In this document: positions 45,889 to 54,172 of the stretch, one piece after another | How positions within the stretch are numbered: the stretch's first letter is position 1 | Layout of the letters: every line of letters begins with the position of its first letter | NCBI GenBank assembly: GCA_016721565.1 | Contig: JADKHW010000019.1 | Coordinates: 20,880 to 84,879 of the forward strand | DNA from: a bacterium | GTDB lineage: Bacteria; Electryoneota; RPQS01 | Direction of reading: 5' to 3' | Length of the DNA: 64,000 nucleotides | Position numbers and translations under genes: made by a program | The notes under the pieces: model-generated | Databases searched by the model: none | What the model saw: the letters and a program-made list of their open reading frames with translations, nothing else | What the model was told of the DNA's origin: nothing

Positions 45889-45913
45889 AAAAAGGCCAGC
45901 GAAAATGCTTGGC
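45889..45913 (-). terminator. Terminator-like hairpin in the leader of the MacA-like gene
   Basis: On the minus strand GGCCA, an 11-base interval and TGGCC, then TTTTTTG, about 75 bases before the start codon. No gene on the minus strand lies upstream for it to end, so it may be an attenuator or end a small RNA. Confidence 0.45.
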
Positions 45914-46046
45914 CGAGTGGGATGGAGGTGAGTTTGCCTCTCTTTAGGTCGGTAAACGGTTACACCGAGGAGTAACGAACTGATAAGAGAAAATATATCA
46001 AGATGTTAAATACCGAGTTCGGATATGTATTTATTGGTGGCGACCC

Positions 46047-46075
46047 TTGACTTTCGAGTAGTCCTAAGCTATCTT
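46047..46075 (+). promoter_or_regulatory. Promoter of the dcw cluster
   Basis: TTGACT (46047-46052), 17-bp spacer, TATCTT (46070-46075), 46 bases upstream of the mraZ ATG. Confidence 0.75.
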
Positions 46076-46085
46076 GGGTACAAAG

Positions 46086-46110
46086 TGGAGCAAAAAGGGA
46101 CGTTGTGGGT
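46086..46110 (+). promoter_or_regulatory. Three MraZ-like operator boxes
   Basis: TGGAG (46086-46090), AGGGA (46096-46100) and TGGGT (46106-46110) are spaced at exactly 10 bp. In Escherichia coli MraZ represses its own operon by binding TGGGN boxes with 5-bp gaps, so these are probable autoregulatory sites, just after the promoter and before mraZ. Confidence 0.65.
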
Positions 46111-46121
46111 CAACCACCCAA

Positions 46122-46592
46122 ATGGGCATTCTTCCGTTTGTAGGTAAACACGAGGCAGCGGTTGACGATAAAGGCCGTTTGTCTATTCCCGCTGAGTTTC
46201 GGAACGCGCTTCCGGGGGACGCTCAGCGGCATGTGGTGCTCACCATCGGCAGCTCCGATTTTATCAATGTGTTCCCGGTCGACTACTTCAACGCGATCTA
46301 CGCCCCTTCAGAAAACGAGACGGCCAACTTCGCACTGGATGAGAGTATCGACCGAGATATGGTCCTACTGTCCGAGGCAGCGGTACGACCGATCGACGCT
46401 CAAGGTCGAGTGACTCTGCCGCAGACTCTATTGAAACAAGCTAACATCGGCCAGAAGGTCATCTTCTTTGGCCGTCAGAAGTTCTTCACAATCTGGAACG
46501 CCGAAGCCTATCTGTCGCGCTTCGACAAACTCAATCTTTCTAAGTCCGAAGCATGGAACATGCTTGCGGACAAGAGCAAATCCAAAGGGTAA
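46122..46592 (+). CDS. mraZ: Transcriptional regulator MraZ
   Basis: DNA-binding regulator of the division and cell wall cluster. 156 residues from the ATG at 46122, with two SpoVT/AbrB-like MraZ repeats, each carrying the DxxGR motif: VDDKGRLSIP near residue 15 and IDAQGRVTLP near residue 89. An in-frame ATG at 46074 lies at the -10 element of the promoter and is rejected. The boxes upstream suggest autorepression. Its stop is followed immediately by the ATG of the small STAS-like gene. Confidence 0.94.
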   Translation: MGILPFVGKHEAAVDDKGRLSIPAEFRNALPGDAQRHVVLTIGSSDFINVFPVDYFNAIYAPSENETANFALDESIDRDMVLLSEAAVRPIDAQGRVTLPQTLLKQANIGQKVIFFGRQKFFTIWNAEAYLSRFDKLNLSKSEAWNMLADKSKSKG

Positions 46593-46829
46593 ATGATGGG
46601 TCTGCATCTGCATACGAAGCAATTGCACAATGAAGCCGAAATCACCGTACAAGGTGAACTAACCGGATTGGCTCTGGCGCAATTAGATGCCACCATCGAG
46701 CATTTCCGTTCGCGCGGCTGTTCGGTGATTCACCTCAATGTCGAGGGGCATGTGCAAAAGAGCGAGCTGTTACTGGCGGCCGAGCAGGTAGCCTTTGGAT
46801 CAGACGATGAAATTTTCGCCATCCGTTAG
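46593..46829 (+). CDS. Small STAS-like protein between mraZ and rsmH
   Basis: A 78-residue protein starting directly after the mraZ stop (TAA then ATGATG). It begins with beta-strand EAEITVQGEL and continues LALAQLDATIEHF and GCSVIHLNVEGH, the alternating pattern of a short STAS domain such as anti-sigma-factor antagonists or MlaB. The usual phosphorylated Ser in DxS is not clear (HVQKSELLL may be the equivalent). This is a pattern-based guess rather than a firm family. It is not a standard dcw gene, and a terminator-like hairpin follows it. Confidence 0.6.
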   Translation: MMGLHLHTKQLHNEAEITVQGELTGLALAQLDATIEHFRSRGCSVIHLNVEGHVQKSELLLAAEQVAFGSDDEIFAIR

Positions 46830-46849
46830 GCCACTGGCCGTGACGGATT

Positions 46850-46887
46850 CCCTGCGGTCACCGCAGATGTCCGCAGGGGACTTTTTT
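46850..46887 (+). terminator. Terminator or attenuator inside the dcw cluster
   Basis: CCCTGCGG (46850-46857) pairs with CCGCAGGG (46871-46878), followed by GACTTTTTT. An internal TGCGG/CCGCA alternative pairing with CACCGCAG is possible. It lies between the STAS-like gene and rsmH, so it would reduce transcription into the cluster unless read through. Confidence 0.7.
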
Positions 46888-46920
46888 CAGACTGCTCGTT
46901 GACAAACCTCAAAGCCGAAG

Positions 46921-47844
46921 ATGAACGATTCCTCCTCCTATCACATACCTGTAATGGGCAACGAGGTGGTTCAATGGCTGGTCACAGATCCGTACGGATT
47001 GTATGCGGATTTTACCGTGGGGGGCGGCGGACATTCTAAGCTGATCTTGAAGCAGCTTAGAGAAACAGGCAGACTGTGTGGGATAGACCGTGATCCGGAG
47101 GCGATCGCTGAAGCTCGGCGAACGTTGCCTGATCGCAACGAACTTTGGAATATACGATTCTCAGAGGCAGAGAGCAAGCTCTTTTCGCGATTTGGTGCGA
47201 CTTTTTCAGGAGTTTTACTCGATCTCGGAGTGTCATCTCACCAGCTTGACGCTGAAGCGCGAGGCTTCAGCTATCGCAGCGATGGTCCGCTTGACTTTCG
47301 GATGTCACAAGAGTCTGGTGAGACCGCTGCGCAACTGCTGGCGCGTCTCTCGGAGTTAGAACTTAAAGAGATTTTTAAAACTCTTGGAGAGGATCCGCAA
47401 GCAGGCCGCATCGCTCGCGCAGTCGTCAAAGCACGCAGTGAAACTACGATTGAAACGACTGGCCAGCTTGCCGATGTGATTCGCAAATCCGTTTCGGCGA
47501 CTGCCCAAAAGTCGCTCCCCCGAGTCTTCCAAGCGCTACGGATGGTTGTCAACCATGAGCTTGAAGAACTTTCCTCCGGGCTTACCGTGGCCTGGAAGTT
47601 TTTGAAACCCACAGGCCGGTTGGTCGTCCTGACCTACCACTCCTTAGAAGATCGGCCAGTCAAGCAATTCATGCAGGCGCTGGTGCAGCCGCCACAAACC
47701 TTCTCGCCTCTTCCAACAGCACCATCACCTCGTCCGCAAGGCAAGTATCCTATTCGCGGACCGCTCCTCCCTACTCCACAAGAAATCGCGGAGAATCCGC
47801 GTTCCCGAAGCGCCAAGTTCCGGGTCATAGAAAAGCTCGTATAG
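46921..47844 (+). CDS. rsmH: 16S rRNA (cytosine1402-N4)-methyltransferase
   Basis: SAM-dependent enzyme that methylates N4 of C1402 in 16S rRNA at the ribosomal P site. 307 residues. Motifs include HIPVMGNEVV near residue 9, ADFTVGGGGHS (SAM loop) near 29, GIDRDPEAI, LLDLGVSSHQLD near 100 and GRLVVLTYHSLEDRPVK near 226. It is a standard second gene of dcw clusters. ftsL follows after 11 bases. Confidence 0.96.
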   Translation: MNDSSSYHIPVMGNEVVQWLVTDPYGLYADFTVGGGGHSKLILKQLRETGRLCGIDRDPEAIAEARRTLPDRNELWNIRFSEAESKLFSRFGATFSGVLLDLGVSSHQLDAEARGFSYRSDGPLDFRMSQESGETAAQLLARLSELELKEIFKTLGEDPQAGRIARAVVKARSETTIETTGQLADVIRKSVSATAQKSLPRVFQALRMVVNHELEELSSGLTVAWKFLKPTGRLVVLTYHSLEDRPVKQFMQALVQPPQTFSPLPTAPSPRPQGKYPIRGPLLPTPQEIAENPRSRSAKFRVIEKLV

Positions 47845-47855
47845 CCCCTCAAATC

Positions 47856-48245
47856 GTGTCCACTATTTCAGTGCCAGCTTCCGTTTATCGCCCAAAGCGC
47901 GTTCCTAAAGTTCTGCGCCGACAGGCCACGCTTATCCGTCTGCTGAGCTTTCTCGGCATGGTGGCAGTTGTGGCTCTGCTTGTCGCGTGGCGGAATTTTA
48001 CAGTGCAGCAGCTAACGATTGATGTTGCACGACAGCGCTCGACGATGCTCCAACTTGACCAAGAGATTCAGCATCTCACGGGTTCAATTGATACGGCCGC
48101 TCCATATAATGAAGTTGCGCAGTGGGCATTTGAGAAGCACGGCTGGAAATCCCGCACGACGCACATCGATTCTATCAACATTCCCGTTACAAGATATTCA
48201 CTTTCCTCGTCGTCCATAAATGGCGCTACCTCCGTTCATCAGTAG
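47856..48245 (+). CDS. ftsL: Cell division protein FtsL-like
   Basis: A 129-residue bitopic membrane protein in the position of FtsL, a partner of FtsB and FtsQ in the divisome. A basic N-terminus (RPKRVPKVLRRQ) leads to one transmembrane helix at about 29-46 (LLSFLGMVAVVALLVAW), then a periplasmic helix (VARQRSTMLQLDQEIQHLTGS) likely to be coiled coil. Start is GTG at 47856; its end overlaps ftsI by 26 bases. Sequence similarity to known FtsL is weak, so the call rests on topology and gene order. Confidence 0.8.
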   Translation: MSTISVPASVYRPKRVPKVLRRQATLIRLLSFLGMVAVVALLVAWRNFTVQQLTIDVARQRSTMLQLDQEIQHLTGSIDTAAPYNEVAQWAFEKHGWKSRTTHIDSINIPVTRYSLSSSSINGATSVHQ

Positions 48246-50240
48246 ACCTGCCCGTTTTCGGACTCGCGAACGCCTGCTTGCCGTGGGCCTTTTGTGCGTT
48301 ATGGCGACATTTGCAGGGAGGCTAGTGCAGCTGCAGGTTATTGAGCACGGCCGCTGGCGGGATTTGGCGCTGGCGCAAACATTTAATACGATTCATGAGC
48401 CGATGCCGCGCGGTGAAATCAGAGATCGCAACGGTATGCCGATGGCCGTGACGCTGCCGCTCTCTTATGCAGTGGGTTTTCGGCCTTATGAGGGTAGCAA
48501 CCGGGACAGCATCGCGGCGGTGCTGGCAAACTACTTAACGATTTCAGAAAGCACGCTGCGCCAAAAGATCGGCGCAAAAGGTTTTACATATTTGGCTCGG
48601 CGGGTTGATTGGCAAATTCAACAGCAGATCGAAAGCCTTGCTTTGCCGGGAATCGAATTTGTGCGCGAAGCACGAAGGAGTTACCCAGCTACGGTGGCCG
48701 CAGGGACGGCGGTTGGCTTCACGAATGTTGATGGTATCGGCCAAGACGGTATTGAGCGGGCATTGGATTCATTATTGAATGGTGACAAGCGCGACGTGTT
48801 GGTCTGGAATGACGCGCGTCGCGTTGTGCCGGCTGTGATGAATTCGATGGACGATGTAACAGCGCATTCAGGCGCGAATGTGCAGTTGACAATTGACTTG
48901 CAGCTTCAGGCGATTTTGGATCGCTGCATGGTAGACGGATTAGCGGACAAGAAGTTTGAGAAGGCCTGCGCACTGTTGTTGGATCCTCACACGGGCGACG
49001 TGTTGGGAATCTCCACTCTACCGCAGTTTGATCCGAATGACCCGTCGGAAACCGAAGGAGATTTTCGACGCTGTTGGCCTATCACAGATTTATTTGAGCC
49101 GGGATCGATTTTTAAGGTCGTCACCGTGAGCGCAGGATTAGAAGAGGTGTTGTAACACCATCTACTTTAATTAACTGTGAGGGAGGCAAGTACCGTGTTC
49201 CCGGCAAGATACTTAATGACGCACATCCGTACGGAACACTGAGTGTTGCGGAAGTTTTTGCTAAGTCTTCTAATATTGGATGTGCAAAGATCGCCGAGCG
49301 TATGACCGCGGATGACGTCTATTCATGGATCACAAAGTTCGGATTTGGATCCAAGACGGATATCGGCATCATGTTTGAGCCATCAGGTTTTGTACCGAAG
49401 CCTGCAAAGTGGAGCGGACCAACGAGATCTAACCTTGCGATCGTTCAAGGTGTTTCGGTTACTTCGCTGCAAATCGCGTCGGCCTATGCCGCGATTGCAA
49501 ATGGCGGCTTACTGATGCAGCCAAAGCTCATTCACTCATTCGAATTTCCAACAGGCGAGAACGTGAAGTTTGATCCCGTTGGCTTGCGGCCTGTGATAAG
49601 TCCGGAGAACGCGCGCGAACTCACACGCATGATGACGATGGTTGTGGAAGAAGGTACGGGTAAAGCCGCGAAGATTGAAGGCGTCAAGATTGCCGGCAAG
49701 ACGGGCACGGCGCAAAAAGTAAATCTGAAAGAGGGCGGCTATTTTCAGAATCGGTACGTTAGCTCGTTTGCGGGCTTCTTTCCTGCTGATGACCCGATGT
49801 ATGTTCTAATGGTCATGGTCGATGATCCACGAGGCGCAGGATATTACGGTGGGCAGATTTCCGCTCCAGTCTTTGCATCGATTGCACACGAAATTCTTGA
49901 AGAGCGCCATCCTGAACTTCTGCCTGAACCAAAGGTTGTAGAGGCTCCAGCGGACACGAATAAGAGGAAGACCGAAAAAGACTCGGTTGTAAAGGAAGAG
50001 TTTTCATACGACACTTTGAAGTTTGCAAATGTTCCGCGTGTGACGATGCCGAATTTGCTCGGTTTACCGTTGCGCGTCGTCGCTGAACACATGCAGAACG
50101 CAGGACTGCTGGTGAGTTTGCAGGGCTACGGTGTTGTAGCGTCGCAATATCCTCCGGCAGGAGAGTTGGTGCCGCAAGGGTATGAGTGTCTTGTCGTCGC
50201 ACAGCCTGTTGGCTCGATTCAGAATGCTTCCGCTCGCTAA
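48220..50240 (+). CDS. ftsI: Division-specific peptidoglycan transpeptidase FtsI/PBP3, frameshifted
   Basis: Crosslinks septal peptidoglycan. One N-terminal transmembrane helix (LLAVGLLCVMATFAGRL), a PBP dimerisation domain, a transpeptidase domain with SxxK (GSIFKVV, Ser296), SxN (KSSNIG) and KTGT (AGKTGTAQK), and a C-terminal PASTA domain (MPNLLGLPLRVVAEHM). The frame breaks at 49146: the sequence reads GAAGAGGTGTTG where GAG GGT GTT would give EEGVVTPSTLINCEGG, so one G is missing. The first frame stops at 49155 and the rest (from 49146) is intact to 50240; a gene finder would restart at 49302. As the only ftsI here and an essential gene, a sequencing or assembly error is most likely. PASTA plus position suggests a Spo/FtsI-like PBP. 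Confidence 0.93.
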
Positions 50241-51690
50241 ACTTTCAGAAGCAGTTGGCGGCAAATTGCTCAATGCTGCCGGGTCAGAAATTGTCACGGG
50301 GGTTAGTTACGATTCGCGGAAGGTAAAGCCCGGCGACGTGTTCATTGCTATCAGCGGTCACAAAGATGACGGCGCAAAGTATGTCAATGTTGCACTTGAT
50401 CGCGGAGCCAGCGCCGTGATTTTTGAAGCTGGCAGTTCCTCGCAGTGTACAGCACCTACGATTATTGTCAACAATGCGCGTGCAGCACTGGCAACTGTGG
50501 CTTGGAATTTGGCAGGCAATCCGCAACGGGATTTAAAATTGATTGGCGTGACCGGCACAAACGGCAAAACTACAGTGACCGCCGCACTCGCGCAATTGCT
50601 CAGTTTATGCGGACGACCGACCGGAGTTTGCGGCACGCTGGGGATGTTCTTTGAGAATTACAAATTCGACAGCGACCGCACGACTGCTGAAGCACCTGAG
50701 CTTGCCGCTGCATTCAACACAATGAAATCGCACGGCGCAACGCATGTTGCTTTAGAAGCGACTTCAATCGGACTGGTCATGCACCGACTGGACGATCTGA
50801 AATTTGAAATCGGCATTTTTACGAATTTGTCGCGAGATCACTTAGATTTTCATGGCACATGGGAAGAATATCGACGCGCGAAGATGATGCTCTTTGAATC
50901 AATCAGACTATCTGGATCTGCAATCTTCAATGCCGATGACCCGGAAACGATTCATTTCGAGAAACACACGACTCGCCCGGCGTTGACCTACAGCATAGAC
51001 TCACATAGTGATTTTCAGGCGACAAATTTGAATCTGCAAGCGACAGGAACGGATTTTAGATTGCTGACCTCCTCGCAAGAATTTCACGCCAGAACTCCAC
51101 TGGTTGGGCGTTTCAACGTGTACAATACTCTTGCGATAATTGCCGGTGCGAATGCGCTTGGCGTTTCACTTGATGAAATTATTCATACGTTACCGCAGAT
51201 AAGGCCGGTGCGTGGCCGCGCAGAAGTCATTTTCTCAAACGCTCCATTTGCAGTCTTGGTTGATTATGCGCACACGCCGGATGCAGTGGAGAAGATTCTC
51301 TCCACAGTGCGCGAGTTGGCCAAGGGCAAATTGCTCTGCGTCATTGGGGCAGGCGGAGATCGAGATCGCGGGAAGCGGCCCTTGATGGCGCAGGCTGCGG
51401 AGAAGTGGAGCGATAGAGTGTATTTAACCTCTGACAATCCACGATCCGAAAAGCCCGAAGCGATTCTCGAAGACATGCGCGCAGGAATTTCAGACAGCAA
51501 AAAGATTGTCGTGAATCCCGATCGCAAACAGACTATACATTCTGTTTTGAATTCAGCGAACAGTGGCGATGTTGTTGTGGTTGCCGGTAAAGGTCACGAG
51601 ACGTATCAGGAAATCAATGGCGTCAAGTGCCCTTTTGATGATACTGAAGTGATTCGCGATTGGCTGCGGGCAAACGGTCATCTGCAATGA
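50224..51690 (+). CDS. murE: UDP-MurNAc-tripeptide synthetase MurE (mDAP-adding type)
   Basis: Adds the third residue to UDP-MurNAc-L-Ala-D-Glu. 488 residues from the ATG at 50224, which overlaps the ftsI end by 17 bases. The P-loop is GVTGTNGKTTV near residue 108. The substrate motif is DNPRSEKPE near 397, the DNPR pattern of meso-diaminopimelate ligases rather than the lysine type. The N-terminal UDP-binding motif is SYDSRKVKPG. It fits a Gram-negative envelope. murF follows with ATGA overlap. Confidence 0.97.
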   Translation: MLPLAKLSEAVGGKLLNAAGSEIVTGVSYDSRKVKPGDVFIAISGHKDDGAKYVNVALDRGASAVIFEAGSSSQCTAPTIIVNNARAALATVAWNLAGNPQRDLKLIGVTGTNGKTTVTAALAQLLSLCGRPTGVCGTLGMFFENYKFDSDRTTAEAPELAAAFNTMKSHGATHVALEATSIGLVMHRLDDLKFEIGIFTNLSRDHLDFHGTWEEYRRAKMMLFESIRLSGSAIFNADDPETIHFEKHTTRPALTYSIDSHSDFQATNLNLQATGTDFRLLTSSQEFHARTPLVGRFNVYNTLAIIAGANALGVSLDEIIHTLPQIRPVRGRAEVIFSNAPFAVLVDYAHTPDAVEKILSTVRELAKGKLLCVIGAGGDRDRGKRPLMAQAAEKWSDRVYLTSDNPRSEKPEAILEDMRAGISDSKKIVVNPDRKQTIHSVLNSANSGDVVVVAGKGHETYQEINGVKCPFDDTEVIRDWLRANGHLQ

Positions 51691-53054
51691 CGCTTCCAAC
51701 CCTCGGTTGGCTGAGTCGCGAACTCCGCGGCTCAAACTCATTCGACAACTTAGAGTTGAGAATTTGCTTTGATAGCCGAAAGTTAACCCCCGGTGACACA
51801 TTTTGGGCACTCAAAAGCACCCGTGACGGGCATGAGTTTGTGGAAGCTGTTCTCAAATCAGGTGCAGCCGCCGCAGTTGTGCATCGCTCTTTTCAAATCT
51901 CCGACGCCGCGCTCAAATCAAAGCTAATCTTCGTTGATGATACACTCGCCGCACTATCTGGTGCTGCGAGTGAATGGCGCAAAAAACTCAAAGGTCGTGT
52001 CATCGGATTAACCGGATCTGTCGGCAAGACTACGACCAAAGATTACGTCCGCGCAGCGTTTACAGGAGCTTGTATCGTGAACGCGACGGAAGGCAATTTC
52101 AACAATGAACTTGGTGTTCCGCTTACAATTCTGCGGACTCCGCTCGAAACTGAAGTGCTGATTTGTGAAATGGGCGCTGCACGCAAAGGGGACATTGACT
52201 ATCTCTGCAAGATCGCAGATCCGCAATGGGGACTTGTTACGGCGATAGCAGAAGCTCATATCGAATCATTTGGTTCCATTGACGGCGTGATGCAGACCAA
52301 AGGTGAACTATTTGAATATGTCGCAGCACGCGGCATCGCCATTGTTCCAATTGAAGATACGCGCTGTATAAAGGCCAGTTTGAATTGCAAGACCAGAGTC
52401 GGATACGGATTTCAAAAGCCAACCGCAGACTGGGAGAGTGTTTATGTTCACGGTGAACATTTGGAGTTTGATGACGAAGCGCGCGCACGATTTGAAGTGC
52501 ACGGTGCAAAGATTGAACTGTCAGTTCCCGGTCGACCAGCAGCACAAGCCGCACTTGCCGCTATGACAATCGCAATTCAACACGGCATTCTGCCGCAACA
52601 TGCGGCTCAAGCAGTTTCGCTCGCACAGCCGACCAAAGGTAGTGCAACAGTTCGCAAAGTTGGAACGGTAACAATTATCGGCGACTCTTACAACGCAAAT
52701 CCATCGAGCATGCGTTCTGCGCTTGAAACACTTTCGCTTCACCAAGGTCCGCGCAAGATAGCGATTTTAGGCGACATGCTTGAACTTGGTGACGTGACCG
52801 ACAGCGCACATCGCGACGTTGTTGGCGAATTAGATCATGCAGGCGTAGCGCTCGCTGTATTGATCGGCCCGAATTTTTCCCACGTTGCCTCTGCGGCGTT
52901 CACTCAGGCTCAATTGCGAACATACCCCTCTGTCGAACAAGCCTTGCCCACTCTTCAGCAATTGATTCACGCAAATGACTTGGTACTCGTGAAGGCGTCG
53001 CGCGGCATGGCGCTTGATAGAATTGTGCTTAAGCTCGAAGAACTCTTTCATTAA
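51687..53054 (+). CDS. murF: UDP-MurNAc-tripeptide--D-Ala-D-Ala ligase MurF
   Basis: Adds D-Ala-D-Ala to complete the pentapeptide. 455 residues from the ATG at 51687 (ATGA overlap with murE); the ATG at 51660 adds nine residues inside murE and is less likely. The P-loop is GLTGSVGKTTTKD near residue 107. Further family motifs are NNELGVPLTIL and DSYNANPSSM. There is no ddl gene in the cluster, so D-Ala-D-Ala must come from elsewhere. mraY follows with a TAATG overlap. Confidence 0.97.
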   Translation: MTLPTLGWLSRELRGSNSFDNLELRICFDSRKLTPGDTFWALKSTRDGHEFVEAVLKSGAAAAVVHRSFQISDAALKSKLIFVDDTLAALSGAASEWRKKLKGRVIGLTGSVGKTTTKDYVRAAFTGACIVNATEGNFNNELGVPLTILRTPLETEVLICEMGAARKGDIDYLCKIADPQWGLVTAIAEAHIESFGSIDGVMQTKGELFEYVAARGIAIVPIEDTRCIKASLNCKTRVGYGFQKPTADWESVYVHGEHLEFDDEARARFEVHGAKIELSVPGRPAAQAALAAMTIAIQHGILPQHAAQAVSLAQPTKGSATVRKVGTVTIIGDSYNANPSSMRSALETLSLHQGPRKIAILGDMLELGDVTDSAHRDVVGELDHAGVALAVLIGPNFSHVASAAFTQAQLRTYPSVEQALPTLQQLIHANDLVLVKASRGMALDRIVLKLEELFH

Positions 53055-54172
53055 TGTTATATCACCTCCTTGTACCGTTACGCGATCAACTAATTGGAGC
53101 GAATCTATTTCGCTACTTGACGTTTCGCTCCGCGCTCGCGGCGGTCCTGGGGTTGTTAATTTCATTCTTTATTGGGCCGTGGCTGATTCGCAAACTGAAG
53201 GCGCATCAAATCGGCGAAGAGATCCGCGTTGACGGGCCGCAAACACATTTCAGCAAGGCCGGCACGCCCACGATGGGCGGCTTGATGATTCTTGCAGCAG
53301 TTGCTATACCGACGCTGCTACTTGCCAATTTGACGAACTTCTATGTGCTCTTAACTTTGCTCGCGTTTTTGTGGATGGGCGCGATTGGTTTTTGGGATGA
53401 CTATCTAAAGACGGTCAAGAAGAAGAAAGCAGGATTAGTTGCTCGGCAAAAGTTGATTGCGCAATTTGGGCTTGGTCTGGTCGTTGGGTTATTTCTTCTG
53501 AACTACTCTCATTTGTTCGGACAAAACTTTCACACGAATGTTACTCAGACTACTGTCCCGTTTGTTAAGCACGTTATGTTTGACTTCAGCTGGGCCTACC
53601 CTGTTGTTGTGATGCTTGTTATAACCGGAGCTTCCAACGGCACTAACCTCACAGATGGACTTGATGGCTTAGCTATCGGGGTTACGGCTATTGCAGCGGC
53701 GGCATTCGCCGTCATTAGTTACGTTTCAGGCAACGTAAATTTCTCCAATTATCTAAATATCATCTATCTTGATGGCGCTGGTGAATTAACGATCTTTTGT
53801 TCTGCGTTGTTGGGAGCAGGACTTGGGTTCCTTTGGTACAATAGCTATCCCGCGCAAGTCTTCATGGGCGATACAGGTGCACTTGCGCTCGGATCCGCGC
53901 TCGGAACGATGGCGGTGTTGTTGAAGAAAGAGTTCTTTCTCGTGGTAATCGGAGGCATCTTCGTTGCTGAAGCATTGAGCGTGATGCTCCAACGAGGCTA
54001 CTTCAAATATACAAAGCAAAAATACGGTCAGGGACGACGTATTTTTCGAATGGCACCTTTGCATCACCACTTTGAACAGCAGGGTTTGCACGAGACTAAA
54101 GTGGTTGTGAGGTTTTGGATTGTCCAAGTACTGCTTGTGTTAATTAGTCTGACAATGTTCAAGGTGCGTTGA
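53054..54172 (+). CDS. mraY: Phospho-MurNAc-pentapeptide transferase MraY
   Basis: Integral membrane enzyme that joins phospho-MurNAc-pentapeptide to undecaprenyl phosphate, forming lipid I. 372 residues with about ten hydrophobic segments. Signature residues are GTPTMGGLM near 73, the Asp pair GFWDDYLK near 114, LTDGLDGLA near 200 and the C-terminal HHHFEQQG. Start overlaps the murF stop by one base (TAATG) and its stop overlaps murD (TGATG). Confidence 0.97.
   Translation: MLYHLLVPLRDQLIGANLFRYLTFRSALAAVLGLLISFFIGPWLIRKLKAHQIGEEIRVDGPQTHFSKAGTPTMGGLMILAAVAIPTLLLANLTNFYVLLTLLAFLWMGAIGFWDDYLKTVKKKKAGLVARQKLIAQFGLGLVVGLFLLNYSHLFGQNFHTNVTQTTVPFVKHVMFDFSWAYPVVVMLVITGASNGTNLTDGLDGLAIGVTAIAAAAFAVISYVSGNVNFSNYLNIIYLDGAGELTIFCSALLGAGLGFLWYNSYPAQVFMGDTGALALGSALGTMAVLLKKEFFLVVIGGIFVAEALSVMLQRGYFKYTKQKYGQGRRIFRMAPLHHHFEQQGLHETKVVVRFWIVQVLLVLISLTMFKVR

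Larger units (their letters stand above)
45814..46121. other. Divergent intergenic region between macA-like gene and mraZ
   Basis: No gene is seen in these 308 bases. From left to right they hold a terminator-like hairpin on the minus strand (45893-45913), a region able to form GTAA/TTAC pairs near 45951-45966, the mraZ promoter (46047-46075) and three MraZ-like boxes (46086-46110). Confidence 0.6.
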
